64,000 nucleotides of DNA from Bdellovibrionales bacterium (GTDB taxonomy: Bacteria; Myxococcota; XYA12-FULL-58-9; SYDY01): assembly GCA_005801425.1 (NCBI GenBank), contig SYDY01000121.1, positions 140,350-204,349 on the forward strand. Reading direction: 5' to 3'. Position numbers and translations under genes: made by a program. Below, piece by piece: positions 9,617 to 19,046 of this stretch (its first letter is position 1; every line of letters starts with the position of its first letter). Below the pieces are notes generated by a model. The model did not search any database and had not been told where the DNA came from. It saw only the letters and a program-made list of their open reading frames with translations.

Positions 9617-11583
9617 AACGCAGTACCCAACCTGCCACGTTTCTTCTTGAAAGCCCTTGGATACCCCAAGGCGATCAACCCCAAGCCATTGCTTCCCTGG
9701 TTTCGGAATTTTGTGCAGGACGTAAGCAACAGACCCTGATGGGTGTCACAGGCTCTGGCAAGACGTTCACCATGGCCAACGTCATTGCGCAAATGGGTTT
9801 ACCCACCTTGGTCATGGCCCACAACAAAACCCTCGCGGCGCAACTGTATGATGAGTTTCGAGAATTGTTTCCGCACAATGCGGTGGAATATTTTGTTTCC
9901 TACTACGATTATTATCAGCCAGAAGCCTATGTGCCTGCATCCGACACGTACATCGACAAAGATTCAAACATCAACGATGCCATCGATCGCATGCGCCACT
10001 CGGCCACCCAATCGCTGCTTGAACGCAACGATGTCATCATCGTCTCCAGTGTGTCATGCATTTATGGTTTAGGCTCCCCTGATGCCTACTACGAAATGCT
10101 CGTGATTTTGGAGGTTGGGCAAAATATCGACCGCAACGACGTCATTCGAAAGCTTATCGATCTCCAATTCATCCGCAACGATATCGATTTCCATCGTGGA
10201 ACGTTTCGTGTCCGCGGTGATGCCATGGAAATTATTCCCGCCAATGAAGATGCCCATGCAGTTCGCATCGAATGGTTTGGCGATGTGATCGAAAAGATCA
10301 GCCGCTTCGATGTGCTCACGCGAAAATCCACGGAAAACATTCCGAAAGTAACGATTTACCCAAGCAGTCACTATGTCGTGACACCTGTATCCAAGCAACG
10401 CGCCATGCAAACCATCAAGGATGAATTGCGGCAGCGACTTGAAACATTTCAGACCAACAATCGCTTGCTGGAAGCCCAACGCCTTGAACAACGAACGGTG
10501 TACGATCTCGAAATGCTCGCCCAAATGGGCTACTGCAATGGCATTGAAAATTACTCACGCCACTTCACGGGCCTCGCCGAAGGCGCCCCGCCTCCTACGC
10601 TGCTTGATTATTTTCCCAAAGATTTTTTGCTGATTGTCGATGAAAGTCACCAAACCATTCCCCAAGTAGGCGCCATGTTCAAAGGCGACCGTTCGCGCAA
10701 GCAAACCTTGGTCGATTATGGCTTTCGCTTGCCCTCGGCCCTCGACAACCGACCGCTTAAGTTTGACGAGTTTGAGACACGTGTTGATCGTGTGATTTAC
10801 GCCAGTGCAACGCCTGGCCCCTATGAATTCAAGCAATGCGAAGGTGTTGTGGTGGAGCAAATTATCAGACCCACAGGACTTTTGGATCCACCTATTGAGA
10901 TACGCCCTGCTGCACATCAAATCGATGATCTTCTTGCGGAAATTCGCGTCACACTTGCCCAAGGCTACCGCGTATTGGTCACAACCCTCACCAAACGCTT
11001 TGCCGAAGATCTCACCGAATTTTTTCAAGGTGCAGGGGTTAAAGTTCGCTATATGCATTCGGACATCGACACCCTTGAACGCATTGATATTTTAAAAGAT
11101 TTTCGCCTTGGCGTTTTTGATGTGCTGGTGGGCATCAATCTGCTGCGGGAAGGCTTGGATCTACCAGAAGTGGCATTGGTGGCCGTTCTTGATGCCGACA
11201 AAGAAGGATTTTTACGTTCGGAAACATCACTTATCCAAACGGTGGGTCGTGCAGCACGCAATCGTGATGGCCGCGTGATCTTTTATGCCGATAAAATAAC
11301 ACGATCGATCCGTGCTGCCATGGATGAAACAGATCGCAGACGGGCCAAACAGCAAGCTTTCAACACAGCACACGGCATCGAACCCAAATCCACCGTGCGA
11401 ACCATTCAGGACATGCCAAAAATCGCCCAAAAAGCCACCGCCACCGTCGATCACGATGAAGCACCAGAAGTTTCAATCATTACCTTGCGCGCCGAGATGA
11501 TGCGCGCCGCCGAAGCCTTAGAGTTTGAGCGCGCTGCCATTTTGCGGGATAAAATTAGGGTGTTAGAAGCATCCGATGTCTGA
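9613..11583 (+). CDS. uvrB: excinuclease ABC subunit B
   Basis: UvrB is the damage-verification helicase of nucleotide excision repair; it receives DNA from UvrA and recruits UvrC. The 656 residues are of normal length. Visible are Walker A GVTGSGKT (44-51), the beta-hairpin that clamps DNA ([12 protein letters not shown]), the DESH box, helicase motifs V/VI ([13 protein letters not shown] and QTVGRAARN) and the C-terminal UVR domain ([12 protein letters not shown]) that contacts UvrC. The ATG overlaps the pssA stop, and the 3' end overlaps uvrC by 8 bp, so translation is probably coupled. Confidence 0.97.
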   Translation: MKRSTQPATFLLESPWIPQGDQPQAIASLVSEFCAGRKQQTLMGVTGSGKTFTMANVIAQMGLPTLVMAHNKTLAAQLYDEFRELFPHNAVEYFVSYYDYYQPEAYVPASDTYIDKDSNINDAIDRMRHSATQSLLERNDVIIVSSVSCIYGLGSPDAYYEMLVILEVGQNIDRNDVIRKLIDLQFIRNDIDFHRGTFRVRGDAMEIIPANEDAHAVRIEWFGDVIEKISRFDVLTRKSTENIPKVTIYPSSHYVVTPVSKQRAMQTIKDELRQRLETFQTNNRLLEAQRLEQRTVYDLEMLAQMGYCNGIENYSRHFTGLAEGAPPPTLLDYFPKDFLLIVDESHQTIPQVGAMFKGDRSRKQTLVDYGFRLPSALDNRPLKFDEFETRVDRVIYASATPGPYEFKQCEGVVVEQIIRPTGLLDPPIEIRPAAHQIDDLLAEIRVTLAQGYRVLVTTLTKRFAEDLTEFFQGAGVKVRYMHSDIDTLERIDILKDFRLGVFDVLVGINLLREGLDLPEVALVAVLDADKEGFLRSETSLIQTVGRAARNRDGRVIFYADKITRSIRAAMDETDRRRAKQQAFNTAHGIEPKSTVRTIQDMPKIAQKATATVDHDEAPEVSIITLRAEMMRAAEALEFERAAILRDKIRVLEASDV

Positions 11584-13438
11584 ATCGCTCAAAGAAAAGC
11601 TCGAAAAAATCCCCACGGCTCCTGGTGTTTATTTGTTTAAAGACAAGCACGGGGTGACGGTTTATATCGGAAAAGCCAAAAATCTTCGCGCACGTTTGCG
11701 AAACTACGCGACAGGCACCGACACACGCACATTCGCGCTTATGATCGACACATGGTTTTTCGATGTGGAAATTATTATCACCGGCAATGAAAAAGAAGCG
11801 TTGATTCTTGAAAATGAATTGGTCAAACGTCATCGGCCGCGTTTTAATGTGCGCCTCACCGACGACAAGCAGTTTTTAAGTCTTCGCATAAGCACCACGC
11901 ATCCCTATCCGCGCATTGAAGTGGTTAGGCAACGACGCCAAGATGAAGCCACCTATTTTGGTCCCTATCATTCGGCCGCGGCTATTCGTCAATCGCTTCG
12001 GATCATCAATCGCCACTTTCAACTCAGAACATGCACCGACCAAGTTTTGGCCAATCGCGACAGACCGTGCATGCAATATCAGATCAAACGCTGTCCCGCA
12101 CCTTGCGTGTTTGAGGTCCCAAAAGAAAGCTATGCGGCCAGCGTTCGTGATGTGGCGCATTTCTTGCTCGGTCAAGGCGATATTTTGTTGAAAGATCTAA
12201 AAAAGCGTATGATTGCGGCATCTGAAGAGCAAAATTACGAACACGCTGCCATTTTACGCGATCAAATATCAGCCATACAGCATTCTCTTGAGCATCAACA
12301 GATCGTGGCCCGTGACTTTTCCGATCGCGATATCATCGGCATGCATCGGCATGGAACCATGGTCACGATGCACATGCTCCGTGTGATAGGTGGGCGTCTT
12401 CAAGATGCACATCGGTTTATGCTTAAAGGTCAACATGCGTGTGACTCCGATATCATGGCAGATTTTATTGCCCAATATTATGGACGTTTTCAGGATGGGC
12501 CCCATGAAATTATCACCTCCGTCCCATTTGAGTTTTCCGAAGAGATTGCTCAACATTTATCAGGGCGCTGGCATCACACGGTAAAAATTGTTGTTCCACA
12601 ACGCGGTCATCGCATGCGACTTCTTAAGCTTGCCAATCAAAACGCAGAACAAATGTTTTCTGAGGCAGGGCCATTAATCAGTACACATGCCGATGCAATT
12701 CACAATCTACAGAATATATTTTATCTCAAGCATCTTCCACGCATCATCGAATGCTTCGATATTTCCCATACCCAAGGAAAAAATATCGTAGCAAGCCAGG
12801 TGTGTTTAAAAGACGGAAAACCCTACAAAGCCAGGTATCGACGCTACAAAATCAAAAGCCTCATCACGCAAGATGATTGCAAATCGATCTATGAAACCAT
12901 CTCCAGACGTGCACGACGTGGCCTTGAAAACGGTGATCTTCCTCAGTTGATGCTCATTGATGGTGGCAAGGGACAACTCAACGCAGCCCAGCAGGCACTG
13001 CGTGATTTTGGTATCGACACAGTGGATGTTCTCGCACTCGCCAAAGCGCGTACCGATGGGCACAAAACACCCAACAGCACCGAAGCCGACGTACAGGAAC
13101 GCGTGTTTGCACCAGATACCGAGGATGCGATTGTTCTTGAACCTCACAACGAAGCCCTCTTGCTGCTGCAGCGTGCCCGCGATGAAGCCCATCGTTTTGC
13201 GATAGCCTACCATCGACGTTTGCAAAAACGTGACGCCGCACATTCACAACTCGATAAACTGATCGGCATCGGTCCCAAACGACGGCATCTCTTACTGAAA
13301 AGCTTGGGTTCATACGACGCGATATGCGCAGCATCCGAAAAAGATCTGCAAGAGATCCTAGGCCCAAAAATCGGCACGCAAATTTATCGTGCAATAAAGC
13401 AGCCTATTGCATCGGCCTCGGTTGCGTCTTTCGACTGA
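11576..13438 (+). CDS. uvrC: excinuclease ABC subunit C
   Basis: UvrC makes the two incisions around a lesion during nucleotide excision repair. Domains in order: GIY-YIG nuclease (~12-90, GVYLFKD...[13 protein letters not shown]) for the 3' cut; a Cys-rich segment ([13 protein letters not shown]); a UVR domain (~205-240); an RNase H-like endonuclease for the 5' cut with catalytic Asp in ECFDISH and DGGKGQ; and a C-terminal helix-hairpin-helix ([17 protein letters not shown]). The length (620) is standard. It begins inside the 3' end of uvrB; uvrB and uvrC are often apart in other genomes. Confidence 0.97.
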   Translation: MSESLKEKLEKIPTAPGVYLFKDKHGVTVYIGKAKNLRARLRNYATGTDTRTFALMIDTWFFDVEIIITGNEKEALILENELVKRHRPRFNVRLTDDKQFLSLRISTTHPYPRIEVVRQRRQDEATYFGPYHSAAAIRQSLRIINRHFQLRTCTDQVLANRDRPCMQYQIKRCPAPCVFEVPKESYAASVRDVAHFLLGQGDILLKDLKKRMIAASEEQNYEHAAILRDQISAIQHSLEHQQIVARDFSDRDIIGMHRHGTMVTMHMLRVIGGRLQDAHRFMLKGQHACDSDIMADFIAQYYGRFQDGPHEIITSVPFEFSEEIAQHLSGRWHHTVKIVVPQRGHRMRLLKLANQNAEQMFSEAGPLISTHADAIHNLQNIFYLKHLPRIIECFDISHTQGKNIVASQVCLKDGKPYKARYRRYKIKSLITQDDCKSIYETISRRARRGLENGDLPQLMLIDGGKGQLNAAQQALRDFGIDTVDVLALAKARTDGHKTPNSTEADVQERVFAPDTEDAIVLEPHNEALLLLQRARDEAHRFAIAYHRRLQKRDAAHSQLDKLIGIGPKRRHLLLKSLGSYDAICAASEKDLQEILGPKIGTQIYRAIKQPIASASVASFD

Positions 13439-13484
13439 TAAGAAGACAAACCAGGGCATTTAAGCGAATTATCATAGCAAAAAA

Positions 13485-13513
13485 TTGACAGCTCGGACGC
13501 ATAACGTTACAAA
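13485..13513 (+). promoter_or_regulatory. sigma70-type promoter candidate
   Basis: A perfect -35 hexamer TTGACA (13485-13490) is followed after 17 bases by TACAAA (13508-13513), which matches four of six -10 positions. It lies about 85 bp upstream of the beta-barrel protein start at 13596, in an AT-rich gap after uvrC. Confidence 0.5.
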
Positions 13514-13595
13514 ATTATGTACACTACTGTAATTCCATTGCACACTGTGTCCCGCACTTTCGGCACACAAAACGAGCGGTGGTGATAGGCGTTGA

Positions 13596-15026
13596 ATGAG
13601 AACCACGAGCAATATCGAGGGGTGGATCTATGCTGCCACGATATTGGCTTCTCTCGCTTTGACACCCAACAGTTACGCCGCCGATGCTGAAACGGAGACA
13701 GATCTTTCACCCGTCACCGTGATCGAACGTACTACTTCCTCCAGCGACATCGATGACCCCGAAAACTCGAACAAACACAAGCGTCTCAAATCGGTTTTTA
13801 CACGCAATGGATTGCACCTTGGCCCTCTCACTTTCCATTTCACCCTCGATGTTGGCAATAACTACGTCTACAACCCCAATCGCAATCCAGGTGCCAGCCA
13901 AGGCATTAATTTCCGCGTAGTCGAGGATTTACGCACCACCGTGAGTTTCAACACAACAACGGCCTATGCATACAAAAAATTTAATACAACCCTAGCTGGT
14001 GGCGTGAGCTACAACCATTACTGGGGCCTCAAAGATCCAACCACCAAAAATCTGAGCGCAACAACCGGCCATGCCAATCTCGGCATGGTCTACGCATTAA
14101 AAGGCGTTACTTTTTCCATGTATGGTGGCTTTCAACGTATGGTGCCCCCTCGCCTTCAAGTACTCGGGCAACGGTTGGGGGTCAACACAGTCAACACCGG
14201 CACATCAGTGAGCTTTCTTCCTGGGGGCGGTGCACTCTCTATCACGGCTGATTACATGTTCGGCTTCACCACATTCGATTCTGTAAGCACAAGCGCCATC
14301 AACTCAACCAATATATTTGATAACATAACCCACATCCCTTCCCTGCGGATCCAATGGCGGTTTTTACCTAAAACTGCACTCTACTCCATCAATCGACTTA
14401 CCATTCGCACGTTCAACAACACACGTGATCTCATACGTGCCGATGGTACACCCGTCATAGGTTCCGCCACAGGAAAAAACGCATACCTATTTTTATCGGA
14501 ACTTGGTGTGACTGGATCGCTCACCAAACGCATTGCAGTCACCGTGGGCGCTGGCTACAACGCGATGATCGCCAACGAAGCGACAGGCACCAGCCATGGT
14601 GGCGTTGCACGCTTTAATCTCAATTACGTTGTGCCTAAAAAGTTTTCCACCGGCATTGGTCTTTCCTACGGCATGGCGAGTGTTCCTCTTTTTAATCTGA
14701 TGCACTCAACAGGCATTGGCGTGTCCTATTCACAAATACTCTGGAAAAAACTCTCCGTAGGCACAGGATTAGGATTCAGCTACAATCAATACGCAGCGGT
14801 CGTACCCGACATATTCGCCGGCAAACGGCGTGATTTAAGCTACAACTGGACCACATCCGTCGGCTACTCGCCTTTAAAATGGATAAGCCTCAGCATCAAC
14901 AACATGCTGATCTATCTCGACACCAACTACACACTGCCGACGGGCATTGGGCCAGATCCCAATGCACGACGAAGTACCGGTTATCTTGCCAACAATTTTA
15001 TGTTTCAAATTCAGATGACGTATTAA
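13596..15026 (+). CDS. outer-membrane beta-barrel protein, function unknown
   Basis: 476 residues. A signal peptide covers ~1-28 (ASLALTPNSYAA). The mature protein alternates polar and hydrophobic residues through most of its length, with many Tyr, Asn and Gly, and ends FMFQIQMTY. A C-terminal aromatic residue preceded by alternating hydrophobics is the usual signal for BAM-mediated insertion. No TonB box or plug domain is seen, so it is not a TonB-dependent receptor. It could be a porin-like channel or a surface structural barrel. It stands alone, after a candidate promoter and before a REP-type hairpin. Confidence 0.75.
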   Translation: MRTTSNIEGWIYAATILASLALTPNSYAADAETETDLSPVTVIERTTSSSDIDDPENSNKHKRLKSVFTRNGLHLGPLTFHFTLDVGNNYVYNPNRNPGASQGINFRVVEDLRTTVSFNTTTAYAYKKFNTTLAGGVSYNHYWGLKDPTTKNLSATTGHANLGMVYALKGVTFSMYGGFQRMVPPRLQVLGQRLGVNTVNTGTSVSFLPGGGALSITADYMFGFTTFDSVSTSAINSTNIFDNITHIPSLRIQWRFLPKTALYSINRLTIRTFNNTRDLIRADGTPVIGSATGKNAYLFLSELGVTGSLTKRIAVTVGAGYNAMIANEATGTSHGGVARFNLNYVVPKKFSTGIGLSYGMASVPLFNLMHSTGIGVSYSQILWKKLSVGTGLGFSYNQYAAVVPDIFAGKRRDLSYNWTTSVGYSPLKWISLSINNMLIYLDTNYTLPTGIGPDPNARRSTGYLANNFMFQIQMTY

Positions 15027-15049
15027 AGGCGGGTTTTAAACCCTCCCAC
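15027..15049 (-). repeat. REP-like palindrome in a convergent gap
   Basis: On the minus strand this reads GTGGGAGGG followed by a TTTAAAACCC palindrome. The head is GTGG, a variant known for REP elements. It fills most of the 27-bp gap between the convergent barrel and kinase genes, so the hairpin may also act as a terminator for both. Confidence 0.5.
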
Positions 15050-15053
15050 AATA

Positions 15054-17468
15054 TCACTGCCAATCTTCAGGCTTAATAATCAGCTTCCCAGGTGTTTGTC
15101 CGTCGATAGTCAGACTTGTTTTGTATGTGCTGCCATCCCCGCATACCACTGAAACAGCGCACTTGCCTGTCGGTGAAGCCTTTTTGAAAAAGGGTGCAGT
15201 GCCTAAGGCTTGCCCACCGACGGTCACTTTGCATTCAGTCGCCCCTGAGGCCATCACACTCAATTGCCCTGCAGTACCGCTGCAGGAGCCTCCTGCGGGC
15301 CGTTTGGGGGCCTCAGCTTTCGCTGCCCCACCGCCACCCGATGATGACACCGGGGCTTTCGCTGGACGCGGCGCAGGAGCAGGCCTCTCATCGCCCCTGT
15401 GCAGGGCAATGCGCAACTCAAACACATTGCGACCTTCGAAGCTCACAAGCTTGCTGTAAGGACCATAGCCTTCCTGTTCGACCTCAACCAAATAGGAGGC
15501 ATTGGGGTCGAGTCCTTGAACTTCCACAGGTGCTGGGCCGCGTGAGAAACCGCCCACTTTAACTTCAGCACCTTCAGGATCAACGATAACCTTCAGGGTA
15601 GAACGCTCGTTCCCGCCTTGCCCTAAAATACCTTCTGCAGTTGTAGGGCGCGACCCTGCTGACGCACCATTCTCTGGCATTTGATTTGCCCCAAGTGGAT
15701 CAAGCCGCACGCGAAGCACCGTTTGCCGCTCGGAAGGCCCAAATGTGACATTGACATCCTTTGAAATAAATCCATCCTTGCTGATTTGCACCAGCGTCGG
15801 CACCACAGGATCCAGATCGGTTAACGTGAGCGGTGATACGCCACGGGGCAAGCCGCCCACTCTGATCGACGCCCCTGCAGGTTCTGTCACAATTTCTGCA
15901 GTTGCCTTGGCGGCAAGCTCAGGTCGCTTGGATTCTAAACGAATGTTAATCACCGTATCGCGACCTTCCGCGACATCAAAACTGAATGCTTTGTCTGAAT
16001 AACCCACGGCCTGTGCAAGCAATGTATGGACCGTTGCTGGCACTTCACCACGACTCAAGGGCGTATGCTGTCCGATGAGTTTTCCATCAAGATACAGCTC
16101 CATATCCTTGGGGTCGCCTGTGATTGTGACACTCCCCGTACCCGTGCTGACCAAAAGCCACACGAGGACACCCACAAACGCAATCAGTCCCGTGCTCACA
16201 GAACCCCACAGTGCCAATGTCTTCTTGGGGATCCCAAACCATAAACCTGCATCAGACTTCTTAGAAGGAAAACTCGACGACACATCATTGGAGCTTACTG
16301 AGACATCCGACGACCCCGCAGCCTTCGGCGACGCCTCGGGCATCATCGCGATCCCCACCTGTGTTGCCTGATCATTAGGCGATGTCTTGCTGTACTCGAA
16401 GATCATCGTCTTTTCGCTGTCGCCCCAATCGTTATTGCCAGCGACCTTCGCTTCACGCATCTGCCGTGCACCCTCAACGGCATCGGACGAATCAGGAGGA
16501 GGTAACGCATTGTATTCCTCCATGCGTTTGGCTTCAATCGTACGTTCCTCGGCGAATTCCTTCTGCATGAAGAGTGACAATTGCTTATGCGAAAAAATGC
16601 TTCCGTCGGTGATCAAAAACCGTTGCAATGCATCCGCGAGTTCACTGCCATCTTGATAACGATCCTCCCGCTCACCCGCGAGGGCCTTCATAATGATCGC
16701 TTCAAGTTCCTCTGACAGATCCGGATTATGATCCCGTGGTTTGGGCACTTCGGCGTTGCGCACACGTTCAAGTGTGGAGAAATCACTTTCTCCCACAAAC
16801 AGGCGTTGTCCTGTCAGCATTTCGTACAATAAAATGCCGATGGAAAAAACATCCGATCGTTTATCAATATCAAGCCCACGTACCTGCTCGGGCGACATGT
16901 ACCCAAACTTGCCTTTAAGTACCCCTGCTTGCGTTTTCGATGCGCGATCTTCGGCCTTTGCAATGCCAAAGTCAGTGATTTTTACCTCGCCTTCGTAGCC
17001 CAACAAAATATTTTGGGGGCTCACGTCGCGATGGATCACACCAAGCGGACGACCTGATGCATCGGTTTTTTTATGGGCGTAATCGAGACCATCACAAATC
17101 CGGCTGACGATATAAATCGCAGCGCTCAAGGGCAGCATCCGATTTTCCTGACGAAGCCGTGTCAGGATCTGACGCAGATCACGTCCGGAGACATACTCCA
17201 TCGCGATGTAATACTGTGATTCAAATTTACCGAGCTCGTAAATCTGAACAATATTGGCATGGCTAAGCTGTACGGCGATGCGGGCTTCATCCACGAACAT
17301 GTCGATGAATTCAGCATCGTCTGCCATGTTGGGCAGGATGCGCTTGATGGCAAGAATGCGCTGGAACCCATCAACGCCAAAGGTCTTGGCCTTGAAGACT
17401 TCCGCCATGCCGCCGATGTTGATTCGGTCAAGCAATAGATATTTGCCAAAAGGTACTGGTTGATCCAT
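15054..17468 (-). CDS. membrane-anchored Ser/Thr protein kinase with periplasmic PEGA repeats
   Basis: 804 residues. The cytoplasmic Hanks-type kinase domain covers ~8-285 and has the catalytic residues: Lys42 (LAIKR), HRD at 146-148, DFG at 166-168 and SPEQ at 192-195. A juxtamembrane linker (~300-415) precedes a single membrane helix (~418-441). The periplasmic part carries about four PEGA-like repeats (for example EPAGASIRVGGLPRG and DPEGAEVKVGGFSRG), thought to bind surface ligands. This architecture is typical of Myxococcota. It has no operon partner and is divergent from recX. The linker sequence EKTMIF includes Thr354, a possible FHA-binding phosphosite; that is a guess. Confidence 0.92.
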   Translation of the reverse strand: MDQPVPFGKYLLLDRINIGGMAEVFKAKTFGVDGFQRILAIKRILPNMADDAEFIDMFVDEARIAVQLSHANIVQIYELGKFESQYYIAMEYVSGRDLRQILTRLRQENRMLPLSAAIYIVSRICDGLDYAHKKTDASGRPLGVIHRDVSPQNILLGYEGEVKITDFGIAKAEDRASKTQAGVLKGKFGYMSPEQVRGLDIDKRSDVFSIGILLYEMLTGQRLFVGESDFSTLERVRNAEVPKPRDHNPDLSEELEAIIMKALAGEREDRYQDGSELADALQRFLITDGSIFSHKQLSLFMQKEFAEERTIEAKRMEEYNALPPPDSSDAVEGARQMREAKVAGNNDWGDSEKTMIFEYSKTSPNDQATQVGIAMMPEASPKAAGSSDVSVSSNDVSSSFPSKKSDAGLWFGIPKKTLALWGSVSTGLIAFVGVLVWLLVSTGTGSVTITGDPKDMELYLDGKLIGQHTPLSRGEVPATVHTLLAQAVGYSDKAFSFDVAEGRDTVINIRLESKRPELAAKATAEIVTEPAGASIRVGGLPRGVSPLTLTDLDPVVPTLVQISKDGFISKDVNVTFGPSERQTVLRVRLDPLGANQMPENGASAGSRPTTAEGILGQGGNERSTLKVIVDPEGAEVKVGGFSRGPAPVEVQGLDPNASYLVEVEQEGYGPYSKLVSFEGRNVFELRIALHRGDERPAPAPRPAKAPVSSSGGGGAAKAEAPKRPAGGSCSGTAGQLSVMASGATECKVTVGGQALGTAPFFKKASPTGKCAVSVVCGDGSTYKTSLTIDGQTPGKLIIKPEDWQ

Positions 17469-17609
17469 TCGGCTTTGCCTAAAACCTTACTGCAAGTGCT
17501 TGATCTATGATAAAGACACACCCACCCATGTGTCAAACGATGATCTACCTATATGCTTGAAAAGACTGGGAAAATTAGATTTTGCACACATACAAAACGT
17601 GCAGGTTTT

Positions 17610-18080
17610 ATGCGTAAGAAAACACCTACAGATCAAAAGCCCATGGATATCGCACTGCGTATGCTGTCACAGCGAGCGCTTTCGGAGCACGAATTACGTA
17701 CGCGCCTCTTGGCGCGCGAAATTTCCGCCGAAGTCATTGATGGGATCCTCCCACAGCTTAAAAAATGGGGTTATCTGAACGAACAAACACTGCGCGAGCA
17801 ACTCACACGCGAAGCCGATAGGCGTGGCAAAGGCTCTCTATGGCTTAAGCAAAAGTGCTATACACGCCAGATTAGCAGCGATGATCACACTCCCACAAAC
17901 GATATTGCATGTCTGGATACGCCTGAGCGCGCCCATGCAGCCCTTCTGCGGAAATATGGCGAACAATATGCCCATGACGACCGCAGCAAACGACGTAGTT
18001 TTGCCTATTTGCAGCGTCAGGGGTTCAGCATGGATGTGATATTCAAAGCCCTTGCGCGTCAACATGACAGGGAGATATGA
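17610..18080 (+). CDS. recX: RecX-like regulatory protein
   Basis: 156 residues of the RecX family, which modulates RecA filaments. The protein has three-helix repeats typical of Rec[25 protein letters not shown], then a second repeat [29 protein letters not shown], then a weaker third at the C-terminus ([21 protein letters not shown]). I start at the ATG at 17610, which has AGG upstream; the ATG at 17643 (MDIALRML) is an alternative closer to the family's usual start. It is followed 28 bp later by dapA. recA is not in the window. Confidence 0.8.
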   Translation: MRKKTPTDQKPMDIALRMLSQRALSEHELRTRLLAREISAEVIDGILPQLKKWGYLNEQTLREQLTREADRRGKGSLWLKQKCYTRQISSDDHTPTNDIACLDTPERAHAALLRKYGEQYAHDDRSKRRSFAYLQRQGFSMDVIFKALARQHDREI

Positions 18081-18108
18081 CGCACCATCTCTACCTAGGA
18101 GGCCCCCC

Positions 18109-18978
18109 GTGTTTACAGGTTCCATTGTTGCACTGATCACGCCGTTTTCAGAACAAGGCCTGGATGAGACCGCGTTCAAAAAAATGGTTGAACGGCAGAT
18201 CGACGCGGGAACCCACGGATTGGTCCCCTGCGGCACCACGGGAGAATCCCCCACATTAAGCCATGCAGAACACCGCCGCGTGGTAGAACTCTGCGTGAAG
18301 GCCGCGGCAGGGCGTGTCCCAGTGATCGCTGGCGCCGGATCTAATTCCACATCAGAAGCCATCGAGCTCACACAACATGCCCAAAACGCTGGCGCCGACG
18401 CCGCTTTGGTGGTCACGCCTTACTACAATAAACCGACACAACGTGGCTTGTACGAACACTACAAGGCCATCGCCTCTTCTGTATCAATCCCAATCATCAT
18501 CTATAACATACCTGGACGAAGCGTTATCGACATGTCGGTTGAAACCATGGCCCGCTTGGCACAAATTAAGAATATTGTCGGCGTGAAAGATGCGTCGGGT
18601 GATTTGGCCAGAGTAAGTCAAACACGTGCCGCATGCGGCACAGATTTTTGCCAACTGTCCGGTGAAGATGCCACCGCTTTGGCGTTTTTGGCCCAAGGTG
18701 GTTATGGCTGCATTTCAGTAACCGCCAATGTGGTGCCCGATTTGTGCGCGCAATTTCAAAATGCCTGGCGTGCCGGCGATGTCACTGGGGCCCTCGCATT
18801 GCACGATCGATTGATGCCTCTCCATGACGCGCTTTTTGTCGAATCAAACCCTGCACCCTGCAAATATGCGGCAGGGCTTCTTGGGCTATGCAACGATCGC
18901 GTTCGCTTGCCCCTCGTGCCATTGACCGAAAGTTCACAACAACGTGTTGCTGCTGCCCTAAAACAGGTAGCATCGTAG
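18109..18978 (+). CDS. dapA: 4-hydroxy-tetrahydrodipicolinate synthase
   Basis: DapA condenses pyruvate with aspartate semialdehyde in lysine and diaminopimelate synthesis. The 289-residue TIM barrel has Schiff-base Lys160 (GVKDASGD), the GTTGE loop at 42-46 and Tyr132 (IYNIPGRS). The start is GTG at 18109: AGGAGG ends six bases upstream and the translation then begins [13 protein letters not shown], the family's usual N-terminus. The in-frame codons further upstream overlap recX and are not conserved. No lysine riboswitch is visible. Confidence 0.95.
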   Translation: MFTGSIVALITPFSEQGLDETAFKKMVERQIDAGTHGLVPCGTTGESPTLSHAEHRRVVELCVKAAAGRVPVIAGAGSNSTSEAIELTQHAQNAGADAALVVTPYYNKPTQRGLYEHYKAIASSVSIPIIIYNIPGRSVIDMSVETMARLAQIKNIVGVKDASGDLARVSQTRAACGTDFCQLSGEDATALAFLAQGGYGCISVTANVVPDLCAQFQNAWRAGDVTGALALHDRLMPLHDALFVESNPAPCKYAAGLLGLCNDRVRLPLVPLTESSQQRVAAALKQVAS

Positions 18979-19046
18979 CTTGCTGCGCCATTGCCCTCAG
19001 AGCTCTAAATTGGGACGTGGTCTTCATGTCGCGTACACTATAGAGC

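Noticed and set aside
13596-15026. TonB-dependent receptor (BtuB-like) for the B12 locus
   Set aside because: The barrel protein lacks a plug domain and TonB box and is too short for that family.
15027-15049. Strong intrinsic terminator
   Set aside because: A hairpin is present but no T-run follows on either strand; its GTGG head makes a REP-like element the better description.
18979-19046. Lysine riboswitch or other leader near dapA
   Set aside because: The 28 bp before dapA and the gap after it hold no lysine-box features; only a good Shine-Dalgarno is present.
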